The notes beneath the pieces were generated by a model. That model worked only from the letters and a program-made list of their open reading frames with translations, ran no database searches and was not told where the DNA came from. From Anaerolineaceae bacterium (GTDB taxonomy: Bacteria > Chloroflexota > Anaerolineae > Promineifilales > Promineifilaceae): 64,000 nucleotides of DNA. A program made the translations under genes and the position numbers. The stretch is from assembly GCA_002699125.1 (NCBI GenBank), contig PABI01000067.1, positions 90,666 through 154,665 on the forward strand. The letters run 5' to 3'. Every line of letters starts with the position of its first letter. The first letter of the stretch is position 1. This document shows positions 35,769 through 46,609 of this stretch, in pieces.

Positions 35769-36995
35769 TTACTCATTTTCCATCTCGGGTTCTGGCGGAA
35801 CGCTGATGATCGTTTCACCCTGCAAATAGTCGATGGCGGCTTGGAGCTGGGTATCCTCGAACTCGCCATTTTCGGCCGTTTCGGGCAGGGGAATGTAGTA
35901 ATCGGGTGTCAGGCCAACTTCGTTGATGGAGCCATTGTCCGGCGTGAGCCATTCGGCAATCGTCACGCGCACGCCGCCGTTGTTGGAGAGAGTATGCCAG
36001 GTTTGCACGGTGCCTTTGCCAAACGAGACCTGGCCAATAATGGTGCCCCGGTCGCGATCTTGAATCGCCCCGGCCAGCACTTCTGAGGCGCTGGCACTGC
36101 CCTCGTCTACGAGCACAACCAGGGGAATATCTTCAGCCAACCCTTCGTCGCTGGCTTCAAACGGCCGTTCCTCTCCATTGCCAAATCGCTCCACCAAAAC
36201 CAATCCTTCTTCCAGGAACTGGTCGGCAATCTCCACCGTGGTGTCCAGCGCCCCGCCGGGATTGCGCCGCAAATCCAAAATCATGCCGGACGGATTTTCG
36301 GCCATGAGCTCAGGTAAGAGATCGGCTAATTCTTCGTCGGTTGTGTTGCCGAAGCGGCTCAAGCGCACGTAGGCAATGCCTTCTTCTAAGATTTCGCCGC
36401 GCACCGTGGCCAGCTTAATGACATCCCGCACAATGTCGATGTTGAGCAGTTCGCCATCCCGCTCAACGACCAGGCTGACGGTTGTGCCTGCCGGGCCGCG
36501 GACCAATGCGGCGGCCTCGGCAACGTCCATACCGGTGAGCTCTACGCCATCGGCCTGGCGTAAAATGTCGCCGGGCTGAATGCCCGCGGCTGCCGCAGGT
36601 GAGCCATCAATGGGGGAGACGACGGTGATGTTGCCCTCCACATCTTCTACTTCGGCACCGATGCCCTGAAATTCACCGGCCATTGATTCTTGCGCCGCCG
36701 ACTGGTCTTCTGGGGACAGGTAGCGGGTGTGTGGATCGTCCAGGGTGGCCAACATGCCGTCGATGGCCCCTTCGATCAGGGCCACATCGTCAACTGGCTG
36801 GCGCAGATAGCGTTCATGGACCAAATCCCACACTTCCCAAAAGGGGGTGAATTGTTCGTTACTGGGGTTGGAAACGGCCGTTCCCGCAAAAACTTGCAAG
36901 GGAGCAGCAGGCGATTGGGCCAAAACGTAGCCCCCCAAAAAAGAAAAAACGATTAATAAGGCTACGGTGAGACCGGTGAAAAAACGAGAAATCAT
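35769..36995 (-). CDS. S41-family carboxy-terminal processing protease
   Basis: 408 residues. An N-terminal signal or anchor helix (LTVALLIVFSFLGGYVLA) is followed by a helical linker, a PDZ domain (VEDVEGNITVVSPIDGSPAA, GDILRQADG) and the S41 catalytic core. DEGSASASEVLAG holds the nucleophile (near residue 301) and VSFGKGTVQ the lysine (near 326), the usual Ser/Lys dyad spacing. CtpA-type proteases cleave C-termini of exported proteins. GGAG precedes the ATG. Confidence 0.95.
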   Translation of the reverse strand: MISRFFTGLTVALLIVFSFLGGYVLAQSPAAPLQVFAGTAVSNPSNEQFTPFWEVWDLVHERYLRQPVDDVALIEGAIDGMLATLDDPHTRYLSPEDQSAAQESMAGEFQGIGAEVEDVEGNITVVSPIDGSPAAAAGIQPGDILRQADGVELTGMDVAEAAALVRGPAGTTVSLVVERDGELLNIDIVRDVIKLATVRGEILEEGIAYVRLSRFGNTTDEELADLLPELMAENPSGMILDLRRNPGGALDTTVEIADQFLEEGLVLVERFGNGEERPFEASDEGLAEDIPLVVLVDEGSASASEVLAGAIQDRDRGTIIGQVSFGKGTVQTWHTLSNNGGVRVTIAEWLTPDNGSINEVGLTPDYYIPLPETAENGEFEDTQLQAAIDYLQGETIISVPPEPEMENE

Positions 36996-37032
36996 AAAAT
37001 TACTCCGTGAAAGATAGTTGGTTCCACTTTTA

Positions 37033-37038
37033 ATTATA
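37033..37038 (-). promoter_or_regulatory. Probable -10 element for the S41 protease gene
   Basis: On the minus strand TATAAT occupies 37033-37038, about 38 bp upstream of the protease ATG. The -35 region is poor, so this call rests mainly on the perfect hexamer and its position in the divergent intergenic space. Confidence 0.4.
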
Positions 37039-37139
37039 CGGGCATTTGTTAAAAATCTGTTGACGTAGGTTTAACAGAGACTAAACGCTTTGCAAGCGTA
37101 AATTGCTCGGTTGGTTGGCACCCGGCTGTTTGATACAAT

Positions 37140-38624
37140 ATGCACATGTCAACCCAGCGGATTCGCACCATCTATACTATCTCACTGGTCATTTTGGATG
37201 CCTTTTTGGTGGCGGTTGCTTTTGTGTTGGCGTATCAGCTGCGGGTGATGGTCGATTGGCCGGAGCCGTTGGCGAATTCAGTGCCGCTGTCAGCGTACAC
37301 TGGCCTGCTGGTTGTGCAGGTCATTTCAATTGTGGTGGCGCTCTTTTTCTACCGCCAATACTACATCCCCCGTGCCGTTTCCCGTGTGGACCAGTTTTAT
37401 TATGTGTTTGCGGCCGTTTCCATTGGCACCCTGGTTTCTGTGGCCATGGCCACTTTCTTGTTCAAAAGTGACAAAGTCATTCTAGATTATCCGCGGGCAA
37501 TGATTATTTATGCCTGGGTACTCACAATTGTGCTGTTGGTCATTGGCCGGGTGGCGCACCAAATACTGCGCTCTGTGCTGCGCAATCGGGGATGGGGCAA
37601 GGATCGCGTGATTGTGGTGGGCACGGGTGACATGGCCCAGGTTGTTGTACAACGTATCTTGCGCTCGCCATATTTGGGCTACGAACTGCTTGGAGTGGTT
37701 AACGGGGCACAGGGTGTCACGGAGATTGCCGGCGTGCCAGTGTTGGGAACGCCAGAAGATTTGCCAACACTCATTGAAGAGCTTGGCCTGGATGAAGTGA
37801 TCATCGCCATGCCGGAAAAGGGCCACCGGGAAACGGTTCGCGTCATTTCATACTGTGAACGTGGCCGCGTTTCCATCAAAATATTCCCCGATGTTTTCCA
37901 ATTTGTAACCTCACAGGCCAGCATTGATGAGTTGGGCGGCCTGCCGCTGCTTTCGGTGCGAGATTATGCGCTGCGTGGTTATTTACTCATCTTTAAACGG
38001 CTCATGGATGTGTTAGGAGCCGCTATTGGCCTGGTGTTTTTGTCCCCGCTCATGATGCTGATTGCTGTAGCTATCAAGTTTGAATCACCTGGTCCGGTCT
38101 TTTTTGTGCAGGAACGGATGGGTCTGGACGCCAAGCCGTTTCGCATGATTAAGTTTCGCTCCATGCGCCGTGACGCCGAACGTCACGGTCCTGGCTGGAC
38201 CACAGACAACGATCCCCGTCAGACGCGGTTGGGCACGTTTATCCGCAAAATTGAAGCGGATGAACTGCCGAATCTGATCAATGTACTGTTGGGCGAGATG
38301 AGTTTGGTGGGGCCGCGCCCGGAGCAGGCACATTACGTGGAGCAGTTCCGGCAGACGGTGCCGCGTTACATGGATAGGCATCAAGAAAAAGGTGGCATGA
38401 CCGGCTGGGCGCAGGTCAATGGCCTGCGTGGCGACACGTCTATTGCCGAGCGGACCAAGTACGATTTGTGGTACATGGAAAATTGGTCTATTTTGCTAGA
38501 CATCAAGATTATTTTACGCACGATGTGGCAAATTGTTGAGCGCAAAAGCCGGAAGCAGCCGCTGCCAGAATCCTTGCAAGAGATACGGCCGTCTGACAAC
38601 ACCTCTCTTTCCTCTCAAGATTAA
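37140..38624 (+). CDS. Polyprenyl glycosylphosphotransferase (exopolysaccharide initiating enzyme)
   Basis: 494 residues. Four N-terminal membrane helices, a CoA-binding-like Rossmann region (DRVIVVGTGDMAQVVVQRI) and a C-terminal bacterial sugar transferase domain (FKRLMDVLGAAIGLVFLSPL, FRMIKFRSMR, ELPNLINVLLGEMSLVGPRP). Such WbaP/WcaJ-type enzymes put the first sugar phosphate on undecaprenyl phosphate. TACAAT at 37134-37139 directly abuts the ATG, and a second in-frame ATG at 37146 would then lie at the transcription start, so a leaderless message is plausible. Confidence 0.94.
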   Translation: MHMSTQRIRTIYTISLVILDAFLVAVAFVLAYQLRVMVDWPEPLANSVPLSAYTGLLVVQVISIVVALFFYRQYYIPRAVSRVDQFYYVFAAVSIGTLVSVAMATFLFKSDKVILDYPRAMIIYAWVLTIVLLVIGRVAHQILRSVLRNRGWGKDRVIVVGTGDMAQVVVQRILRSPYLGYELLGVVNGAQGVTEIAGVPVLGTPEDLPTLIEELGLDEVIIAMPEKGHRETVRVISYCERGRVSIKIFPDVFQFVTSQASIDELGGLPLLSVRDYALRGYLLIFKRLMDVLGAAIGLVFLSPLMMLIAVAIKFESPGPVFFVQERMGLDAKPFRMIKFRSMRRDAERHGPGWTTDNDPRQTRLGTFIRKIEADELPNLINVLLGEMSLVGPRPEQAHYVEQFRQTVPRYMDRHQEKGGMTGWAQVNGLRGDTSIAERTKYDLWYMENWSILLDIKIILRTMWQIVERKSRKQPLPESLQEIRPSDNTSLSSQD

Positions 38625-38663
38625 TTCCTCTCTGAAAATTGTCTGATCTAACATTGTTCTTAT

Positions 38664-38692
38664 TTGACGCTTGTTTGTCAGCATGTTATGAT
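38664..38692 (+). promoter_or_regulatory. Sigma70 promoter of the hrcA-grpE-dnaK-dnaJ operon
   Basis: -35 TTGACG (38664-38669), 17-bp spacer, -10 TATGAT (38687-38692). The CIRCE operator begins 16 bp after the -10, covering the early transcribed region. Confidence 0.8.
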
Positions 38693-38707
38693 ATTTTAAG
38701 TACCCTA

Positions 38708-38734
38708 TTAGCACTCTTGTTTGGAGAGTGCTAA
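38708..38734 (+). promoter_or_regulatory. CIRCE operator (HrcA binding site)
   Basis: TTAGCACTC-N9-GAGTGCTAA is a perfect match to the CIRCE consensus. HrcA, encoded just downstream, binds this element in the absence of heat stress and represses the chaperone operon. Confidence 0.97.
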
Positions 38735-38752
38735 TCACATAATTCAGCCAAT

Positions 38753-38792
38753 AATGAGACTAGGATTTGCACTGTGCAACACTAGTCTCATT
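38753..38792 (+). promoter_or_regulatory. Long hairpin in the hrcA leader, downstream of CIRCE
   Basis: Perfect 11-bp arms AATGAGACTAG (38753-38763) and CTAGTCTCATT (38782-38792). The loop contains a second odd-centred palindrome TTGCAC-T-GTGCAA. It lies between CIRCE and the hrcA start, in the predicted 5' leader. It may be an attenuator, a thermosensor or an mRNA-stability structure. Confidence 0.6.
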
Positions 38793-38812
38793 GTCTGTTC
38801 GTCAAGCGCAAA

Positions 38813-39850
38813 ATGTTTGAAAATTTAACCGAGCGACAAGAAAAAATATTAGGCCTAGTTGTGCGTAATTATATTGAAACAGGTCAGCCTGTTGGCTCCA
38901 AAACGCTGGTGGACCAGTATGATTTGGACGTCAGCTCGGCCACGGTTCGTAACGAGCTGGCTGCCCTTGATGAAATGGGTTATCTAGAGCAGTTGCATAC
39001 TTCAGCTGGACGTATCCCCACGGAAGTAGGGTATCGTTATTTTGTGCAAAAATTGTTAGGTGAGTTTCGTCTGCCGGTGCATGAGGAGCAGATGATTCGC
39101 CATCAGTTCCATCAGGCACGTTTAGATTTAGATCAATGGATGCGCCTGGCGGCCGCCATTTTGGCCCGCACCTCTCTGGGTGCCAGTTTTGTCACCGCCC
39201 CCCGCCCACGTTCAAACCGATTTAAGCATTTGCAGCTTATCTCCACCCAAGGACGGCTCGTGCTGATGATTTTGGTGCTGTACGGTGGGGAAGTAAAGCA
39301 GCAGATGTTGACATTGGCGGAGCCAATTTCCCAGGCGCGATTGAGCGCCGTGGCCGACCGCATGAACGCTGTTTTGGTTGACACCAACTATGAGGAAGCC
39401 GTGGCTCGTTTGGGACATCTGGACGATTTAGAATCAGACGTGGCCAAGCTCACGCTGGACATTTTGCATCGTTCCGACAGCCGTACGATTACCGATATTT
39501 ACCGAGATGGCTTGATGAACATTGTGGATGATGCCGGGACGCGCCAGGCGGTGCGTGTTTTAGAAGAACGCACGCTGTTGGCCAACGTTTTGGCTGAAAC
39601 ACAAACTTCTCAGGGTGGGGTGCAGGTGGTTATTGGTGGCGAGGGCCGTTGGGAAGAACTCAAAGAGTGTTCCATCATTTTGTCCCGTTATGGTGTAGCT
39701 GACCAATTTAGCGGCACAGTGGCTGTTATCGGACCAACGCGGATGTCGTACGGCCGTAACGTCGCCGCTGTACAATATGTGGCTAACCTGATGAGTGGCT
39801 TTGTCTACGATTACTATTTGGAAGATCCAGAGCGAAAAGAATCTGCATAA
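38813..39850 (+). CDS. hrcA: Heat-inducible transcription repressor HrcA
   Basis: 345 residues. The winged-helix N-terminus (LTERQEKILGLVVRNYIETGQPVGSK, in parts) and the motif DVSSATVRNELAALDEMGYLEQ with HTSAGRIPTEVGYRYFV are diagnostic. The GAF-like middle domain and C-terminal GPTRMSYGRNVAAV follow. It controls the operon through the CIRCE element upstream. It is the first gene before grpE, dnaK and dnaJ. Confidence 0.97.
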   Translation: MFENLTERQEKILGLVVRNYIETGQPVGSKTLVDQYDLDVSSATVRNELAALDEMGYLEQLHTSAGRIPTEVGYRYFVQKLLGEFRLPVHEEQMIRHQFHQARLDLDQWMRLAAAILARTSLGASFVTAPRPRSNRFKHLQLISTQGRLVLMILVLYGGEVKQQMLTLAEPISQARLSAVADRMNAVLVDTNYEEAVARLGHLDDLESDVAKLTLDILHRSDSRTITDIYRDGLMNIVDDAGTRQAVRVLEERTLLANVLAETQTSQGGVQVVIGGEGRWEELKECSIILSRYGVADQFSGTVAVIGPTRMSYGRNVAAVQYVANLMSGFVYDYYLEDPERKESA

Positions 39851-39864
39851 AGAGGTAAAGATCC

Positions 39865-40434
39865 GTGAGTGAAGAAAAAATAGCTGAAGAGATTCAGGAT
39901 AATGTACCAGAGCCGGAAGCAGCAGCTAACGGTCAGGAAGCGGTGGAAGCTCCAGAATCTGAATCGGCTGAACCTCCTACAATTGAAGAACAGCTGGCGG
40001 CCGCTCAGGCCGAAGCTGAAGATTATAAAGATCGCTGGCTGCGCAGCCAGGCAGAGTTTGCCAATGCTCGCAAGCGAATGGAAAAGCAGCGGTTGGACAC
40101 TTATACCAATGCGACCGTCAATGTGATGGATAAACTGCTGCCCATCGTGGATGATTTTGAGCGGGCCATGGAGAATCTGCCTGCGGAGATCAGCGAAAGT
40201 AGCTGGCTTGAAGGCATTCAGCTGGTTCAGCGCAAGCTGCTGGCAACGCTGGAAAATTTCAACGTGGCCCCAATCGAGGCATTGGGTGAGCCGTTTGACC
40301 CAAATTTGCATGAAGCGATTACTCAGGAACCCACGGATGAGTTTGAGAGTGGGGCGGTGTGTCGTGTCTTGCAAACGGGTTATAAAATTGGTGATCGTGT
40401 GATACGGCCGTCTCTCGTTGTCGTAGCCGCGTAA
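39865..40434 (+). CDS. grpE: Nucleotide exchange factor GrpE
   Basis: 189 residues from GTG 39865, with AGAGGT upstream. The acidic N-terminus and long helix (QAEAEDYKDRWLRSQAEFAN, ARKRMEK) and the C-terminal beta domain PFDPNLHEAITQ, VCRVLQTGYKIGDRVIRPSLV are typical. GrpE releases ADP from DnaK. The IRPS near the end is encoded over an ACGGCCGT copy. Confidence 0.96.
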   Translation: MSEEKIAEEIQDNVPEPEAAANGQEAVEAPESESAEPPTIEEQLAAAQAEAEDYKDRWLRSQAEFANARKRMEKQRLDTYTNATVNVMDKLLPIVDDFERAMENLPAEISESSWLEGIQLVQRKLLATLENFNVAPIEALGEPFDPNLHEAITQEPTDEFESGAVCRVLQTGYKIGDRVIRPSLVVVAA

Positions 40435-40457
40435 AACAAAACAAGGAATAATAAGAA

Positions 40458-42365
<1,908 letters not shown>

Positions 42366-42399
42366 ATCAATGGTTTCTTCAGATCTTGTCTGATGGGTG

Positions 42400-42438
42400 A
42401 AACGTGAAGTGTGACTAGACAAATCACGCTTCACGTTT
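42400..42438. repeat. Long hairpin between dnaK and dnaJ
   Basis: AAACGTGAAGTGTGA (42400-42414) pairs with TCACGCTTCACGTTT (42424-42438) with a single G-T position and a 9-nt loop. It may limit read-through to dnaJ. The arm contains tandem CGTGA/TGTGA heptads and the flank CAAATCACG shared with 2311-2319 and 44703-44711. Confidence 0.7.
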
Positions 42439-42500
42439 TACGAATTTACCAGCCACCGAAAATCTGAAGAGCCATTTTTGAATAATTTACAGGAACAGGT

Positions 42501-43652
42501 ATGGCCACACAACGAGATTTTTATGACGTGCTGGGTCTTTCGCGTAATGCATCTAAGGATGAAGTTAAAAAAGCTTACCGGAAACTGGCCCGTCAATATC
42601 ATCCCGACGTCAACAAAGAAAACGGTGCGGAAGAAAAATTTAAAGAAGTGCAGCGCGCTTATGAGGTGCTGTCGGATGAACGTAAGCGGAATGCTTACGA
42701 TACGTATGGTCATGCCGGTGTTGAAAATGGTGCGGGTGGTTTTGGTGGCTTTGAAGGTGCTGGCTTTGGCAATATCAGCGACATCTTTGAAGAGTTATTT
42801 AACGCCGGATTTGGCGGCGGCCGCAGGCGACGGCGCGGCCCCCGGCGTGGCATGGACCTGCGGGCTGATTTAAGCATTACTTTTGAAGAAGCCGTTTTTG
42901 GGGTAGAAAAAGAAATAGAAGTTCGTCGGCCAGAGGTGTGCTCAACCTGCCACGGCAGCGGAGCCAAGCCAGGCAGCAGTCCCATTGCCTGTACCACCTG
43001 TAATGGGTCCGGTGAAGTACGACGTGTACAGCAATCAATCCTTGGCTCATTTGTAAACGTAACAACCTGTTCAACTTGCCAGGGCAGCGGTGAGCTGATT
43101 CCTGAACCCTGCCCAACCTGTAACGGCCAGAAACAGACTATGGAGGTCCGTTCTTTGACGGTGAAAGTACCGCCTGGGGTTGACAGCGATACACAAATTC
43201 GGCTTACGGGCGAAGGTGGTCCTGGGCAAGACGGTGGCCCGGCCGGCAATCTGTTTGTGGTGATTGACGTGCAGCCGCATGAGTTTTTCAAACGGCGAGG
43301 TGAAGATATTTACCTCGATTTGCACATTAACGTGGCCCAGGCGGCGCTGGGTGACAGCATCATGGTGCCAACGTTGGATGGGGACGAACCGCTGGACATT
43401 CCAGCTGGAACGCAGCCAGGTAAAGTTATTCGTTTACGCGGTAAGGGCGTGCCTCGCTTAGATCGTTCGGGCCGAGGCGTGCCAATGGGCCGAGGTGATC
43501 AGCATGTGTTGATTCAGGTTGCGATTCCTAAGAAGCTGACCGATGAGCAAATGGAGATGTTTCAGGAACTGTCGCGGACATTGGGCAAGGAAGTTGTCCC
43601 TCGTGGCGAACGCGGCATTTGGGACCAATTGCGCAATGCGTTTGGATTGTAA
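42501..43652 (+). CDS. dnaJ: Co-chaperone DnaJ (Hsp40)
   Basis: 383 residues with a J-domain ([23 protein letters not shown] in YHPDVNKE), a Gly/Phe-rich stretch, four zinc-binding CxxC repeats ([42 protein letters not shown]) and the C-terminal substrate domain. The last zinc repeat lacks the final GxG glycine. DnaJ delivers substrates to DnaK and stimulates its ATPase. The stop is immediately followed by prmA. Confidence 0.97.
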   Translation: MATQRDFYDVLGLSRNASKDEVKKAYRKLARQYHPDVNKENGAEEKFKEVQRAYEVLSDERKRNAYDTYGHAGVENGAGGFGGFEGAGFGNISDIFEELFNAGFGGGRRRRRGPRRGMDLRADLSITFEEAVFGVEKEIEVRRPEVCSTCHGSGAKPGSSPIACTTCNGSGEVRRVQQSILGSFVNVTTCSTCQGSGELIPEPCPTCNGQKQTMEVRSLTVKVPPGVDSDTQIRLTGEGGPGQDGGPAGNLFVVIDVQPHEFFKRRGEDIYLDLHINVAQAALGDSIMVPTLDGDEPLDIPAGTQPGKVIRLRGKGVPRLDRSGRGVPMGRGDQHVLIQVAIPKKLTDEQMEMFQELSRTLGKEVVPRGERGIWDQLRNAFGL

Positions 43653-44594
43653 ATGAGCTACTGGTTGGAAGTTAGCATTCTGACCGATGGGGAAGGGGCC
43701 GAGGCCGTGGCGGAAGTGCTACGGCCGTTTGCCTACAACGACGGCGTGGTGCTGGAGCAGCTGGGTGATGAAAATAATCCGGCGCACGATGCTTTGGAAA
43801 CGGCCGTTACCGTCAAAATATATATCCCCGAAGCAGAAGACACACCCCAGCTGCGTCAACGGCTAGAAGAAATCCTCTATCACATGGGTCGATTATACCC
43901 GATTCCACCACCCACATTCCGCAAATTAGAAGATGAAGATTGGGCCAACGCCTGGAAAGCGCATTATCATCCATTTCGCATAGGCAACAAGGTTTGGATA
44001 CAGCCGAGCTGGGTTGAAAGTGGTAACGTGGCCGACGATGGCGACTTTGCCCGGCCGGATGATGTGGTGCTTGTGCTGGATCCCGGCATGGCTTTTGGCA
44101 CCGGTCTGCATCCAACGACGCAGATGTGCCTGCAAGCTTTGGAACAGGTGGTGCAGTCGGGTGATTCAGTTTTGGATGTGGGCACTGGCTCTGGCATTTT
44201 AGCGATTGCCGCGGTGAAATTGGGGGCAGGGCAAGTGCGGGCTTTTGATACGGATAAGCTGGCGGTGCAAACCACGAAGGACAATGCCGCCCAAAATAAC
44301 ATTGAGACGATTGAAATTCATCAGGGCGTTTTAGCCGATGTGCCCTTGTCGAGTTGGAACATTGTGGTTGTCAATATTTTGGCGCATGTGATTGTATCGC
44401 TGTTGGACAATGATCGACTGCTGGCGTATGTAGCACCGGGCGGCAAGCTGATTTTGAGTGGAATTATTGAAGAACAGTTGGGAACGGTGGAAACGGCCGT
44501 AACCAAGGCTGGCGGCCAAATCATAGAAAAAATCCAGGTACGTGATTGGGTCTGCCTGATTGTTTCTCCCCAAACCAAAAACGCCCCAGCATAG
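43653..44594 (+). CDS. prmA: Ribosomal protein L11 methyltransferase
   Basis: 313 residues. The N-terminal L11-recognition domain (DEDWANAWKAHYHPFRIGNK, in parts) and the SAM-binding part (DPGMAFGTGLHPTT, SVLDVGTGSGILAIAAVKLG, then VVVNILAHVIVSLL) are as in PrmA. It trimethylates L11. It begins on the base after the dnaJ stop, a common dnaJ-prmA pairing, so it is the last gene of the heat-shock operon. Confidence 0.95.
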   Translation: MSYWLEVSILTDGEGAEAVAEVLRPFAYNDGVVLEQLGDENNPAHDALETAVTVKIYIPEAEDTPQLRQRLEEILYHMGRLYPIPPPTFRKLEDEDWANAWKAHYHPFRIGNKVWIQPSWVESGNVADDGDFARPDDVVLVLDPGMAFGTGLHPTTQMCLQALEQVVQSGDSVLDVGTGSGILAIAAVKLGAGQVRAFDTDKLAVQTTKDNAAQNNIETIEIHQGVLADVPLSSWNIVVVNILAHVIVSLLDNDRLLAYVAPGGKLILSGIIEEQLGTVETAVTKAGGQIIEKIQVRDWVCLIVSPQTKNAPA

Positions 44595-44646
44595 CTGAGG
44601 CTGAGGCGTTCCTTATTTAATTTTTGATAATAACTGGAAAAATTGT

Positions 44647-44697
44647 GTAAAAGCGGAAACGCTTTCAAACTTGGGTTGTACAAAAGTCCGCTTTTAC
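44647..44697. terminator. Inverted repeat downstream of prmA
   Basis: Perfect 11-bp arms GTAAAAGCGGA (44647-44657) and TCCGCTTTTAC (44687-44697). The left arm can also form its own hairpin AAAGCG-GAAA-CGCTTT, and the right arm AAAAG-TCCG-CTTTT. It lies between convergent prmA and infA, so it is probably part of a bidirectional terminator region. Confidence 0.6.
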
Positions 44698-44700
44698 CTA

Positions 44701-44754
44701 AGCAAATCACGGCAAAGCCCTTGGCTTATTTTATTGAATTCTTGGTGATTTGCT
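44701..44754. terminator. Inverted repeat at the 3' ends of prmA and infA
   Basis: Arms AGCAAATCAC (44701-44710) and GTGATTTGCT (44745-44754) bracket an inner AAGCC-CTT-GGCTT hairpin followed by ATTTTATT on the plus strand. The outer arm reaches the infA stop codon. Termination of both genes is likely. Confidence 0.6.
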
Positions 44755-44987
44755 CAACGTGCCCGATTGCGGTGATACCGGTAGGTGATCCGCCCTCGTT
44801 CTAGATCGTACGGGGTCATTTCTACCCGCACACGGTCGCCCAACAAAATGCGGATGTAATATTTGCGCATTCTGCCAGAAAGATAAGCCAGCACTTTGTG
44901 GCCATTATCTAACTCGACCGTAAATTGCGTATTTGGGAGCAGTTCGGTGACTGTCCCTTCAACTTCCAGTTTTTCGTCCTTAGCCAT
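44754..44987 (-). CDS. infA: Translation initiation factor IF-1
   Basis: 77 residues with the OB-fold IF-1 pattern: [40 protein letters not shown] and [12 protein letters not shown]. It binds the ribosomal A site at initiation. It lies 65 bp downstream of the S1 gene in the same direction, unlike the usual place in the spc ribosomal cluster. It is convergent with prmA. Confidence 0.96.
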   Translation of the reverse strand: MAKDEKLEVEGTVTELLPNTQFTVELDNGHKVLAYLSGRMRKYYIRILLGDRVRVEMTPYDLERGRITYRYHRNRAR

Positions 44988-45052
44988 AAAAATCCTTCTC
45001 TTGTTAAATCCGCTGGGGATTCAACAAAACTTGGGTGTTAACAACAATTCTG

Positions 45053-46609
45053 TTAACTTTCTTCTTCTGTTCCCTCTTCTTCATCTTCGTCTTCAGTATC
45101 GGAGTCTGATTCGGCCGTTTCAGCTTCTTCTTCGCTGCTTTCTTCAACAGCCTCTTCAACTTCAGTTTCGCCTGTGTCTGAATCCGCTTCCGCTTCGTCT
45201 GTTTCTGATTCTTCAGCTGATGTTTCCACTTCTTCCACTTCTTCTACTTCATCTTCAGCGGTAACGGCCGTTTCTTCAACAGTCTCGTCACTTGTTTCTT
45301 CTAACGTAGGTTCAGCTTCATCAGTGACGGCCGTTTCGTCATCATCCTCGTCACTTTTTTCTTCAACAGATGCTTCTGTTTCTTCTGCAGCAGTTTCATC
45401 GGCAACGGCCGTTTCTTCAACATCTTCATCAATTTCTTCAGCTTCTTCTTCGGCTTGTGCCTCTTCGGCCGCTTTTGCTTCGGCTTCAGCTTCACGCAAT
45501 GCCATCCACTCAATTTGCTCGTGAGCATTAACAGCCCGCAAGCTCAAACCAATGCGCTGACGATCAGGATCAATACTGACGATACGCAGCAAATGTGTTT
45601 CGCCTTCGTTCACAACTTCGCGCGGATTATCGACCTGGTTACGGGAAAGCTGTGACACATGGAGCAACCCTTCTACGCCGGGCTCAATCTCAGCAAATGC
45701 CCCATAATCAACAATGCGGGTAATTTTGCCTTCAACCAACTGGTTTTGGTCATAACGTTTATCGACACTATCCCAGGGATTTTCCAGCAGCCGTTTGCGG
45801 CTCAAGCTGATGCGTTGTGACTCAACGTTGATGTTCAGCACATACACTTCAATCTCGTCGCCAACTTTTACAACCTCACGAGGATGGTCAATACGGTACC
45901 AGGCCAATTCGGAAATATGAACGAGACCATCAGCCCCACCCAAATCGACAAAAATGCCGAAATCCCGCAGGCCACTGACACGGCCGGTCACAATATCGCC
46001 CTCATTCAGATCTTGTAGAAGCTCCTGCTTGCGCTTGTCTTCCCATTCTTTTTGGGCATCTCGCTGTGAGAAAACCAAACGACGGCGACGACGATCTACT
46101 TCAATGACCTTAACCGGTATTTGCTGCCCACGTAGTTTGGCCAACTTTTGCTGCCGTTGACGATCATTTAACCCACGGGATAACTCGCTGAGATGTGAAG
46201 CAGGGACAAAGCCACGTAAACGGCCGAATGGAATAATTGCGCCACCTTTGTTGTAGCCAATTACTTCCCCTTCGACGATGTCGCCGCTTTCCAGCAATGC
46301 TTCGGCATCGATCCAATCTTGATTCAGCTGTGCCAGATGAATGGAGACATATAAACTGTCTGGTGCATCTGTGTTCGTGACGTAAATAGAAATCTCGTCA
46401 TTTACCTGGAGTGCTTCACGTTCTTCTGATTCCAGCTTGCTTAGATCGGAGGAAGGTACTAAACCATCACGCTTTAAACCCAAATCGACAATGACACCCT
46501 GTGGCGTAATGGCCACGATAATGCCCTTACGAATGTCACCAACTTGAGGTTCTTCGTAATCATGCTGGTCTAGCAGTTCTTCCATAAAATTTGTTTCTTC
46601 ATTGCTCAT
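45053..46609 (-). CDS. rpsA: 30S ribosomal protein S1 with long acidic tail
   Basis: 518 residues. Four S1 RNA-binding domains lie at about 20-350 (GDIRKGIIVAITPQGVIVDLG, in parts; GDIVEGEVIGYNKGG; GDIVTGRVSGLRDFGIFVDLG, in parts; LVEGKITRIVDYGAFAEIEP). From about residue 365 there is a 150-residue, extremely acidic, low-complexity tail with ETAV/ETAVT repeats, three of which are encoded by ACGGCCGT. S1 helps mRNA bind the ribosome; four domains with an acidic tail is a reduced form compared with the six of E. coli. The tail's function is unknown. Confidence 0.95.
   Translation of the reverse strand: MSNEETNFMEELLDQHDYEEPQVGDIRKGIIVAITPQGVIVDLGLKRDGLVPSSDLSKLESEEREALQVNDEISIYVTNTDAPDSLYVSIHLAQLNQDWIDAEALLESGDIVEGEVIGYNKGGAIIPFGRLRGFVPASHLSELSRGLNDRQRQQKLAKLRGQQIPVKVIEVDRRRRRLVFSQRDAQKEWEDKRKQELLQDLNEGDIVTGRVSGLRDFGIFVDLGGADGLVHISELAWYRIDHPREVVKVGDEIEVYVLNINVESQRISLSRKRLLENPWDSVDKRYDQNQLVEGKITRIVDYGAFAEIEPGVEGLLHVSQLSRNQVDNPREVVNEGETHLLRIVSIDPDRQRIGLSLRAVNAHEQIEWMALREAEAEAKAAEEAQAEEEAEEIDEDVEETAVADETAAEETEASVEEKSDEDDDETAVTDEAEPTLEETSDETVEETAVTAEDEVEEVEEVETSAEESETDEAEADSDTGETEVEEAVEESSEEEAETAESDSDTEDEDEEEGTEEES

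Noticed and set aside
45060..45500. Repetitive DNA in the rpsA 3' end considered as a CRISPR or minisatellite
   Set aside because: It is explained by codons for an acidic low-complexity tail; there are no regular repeats and spacers.
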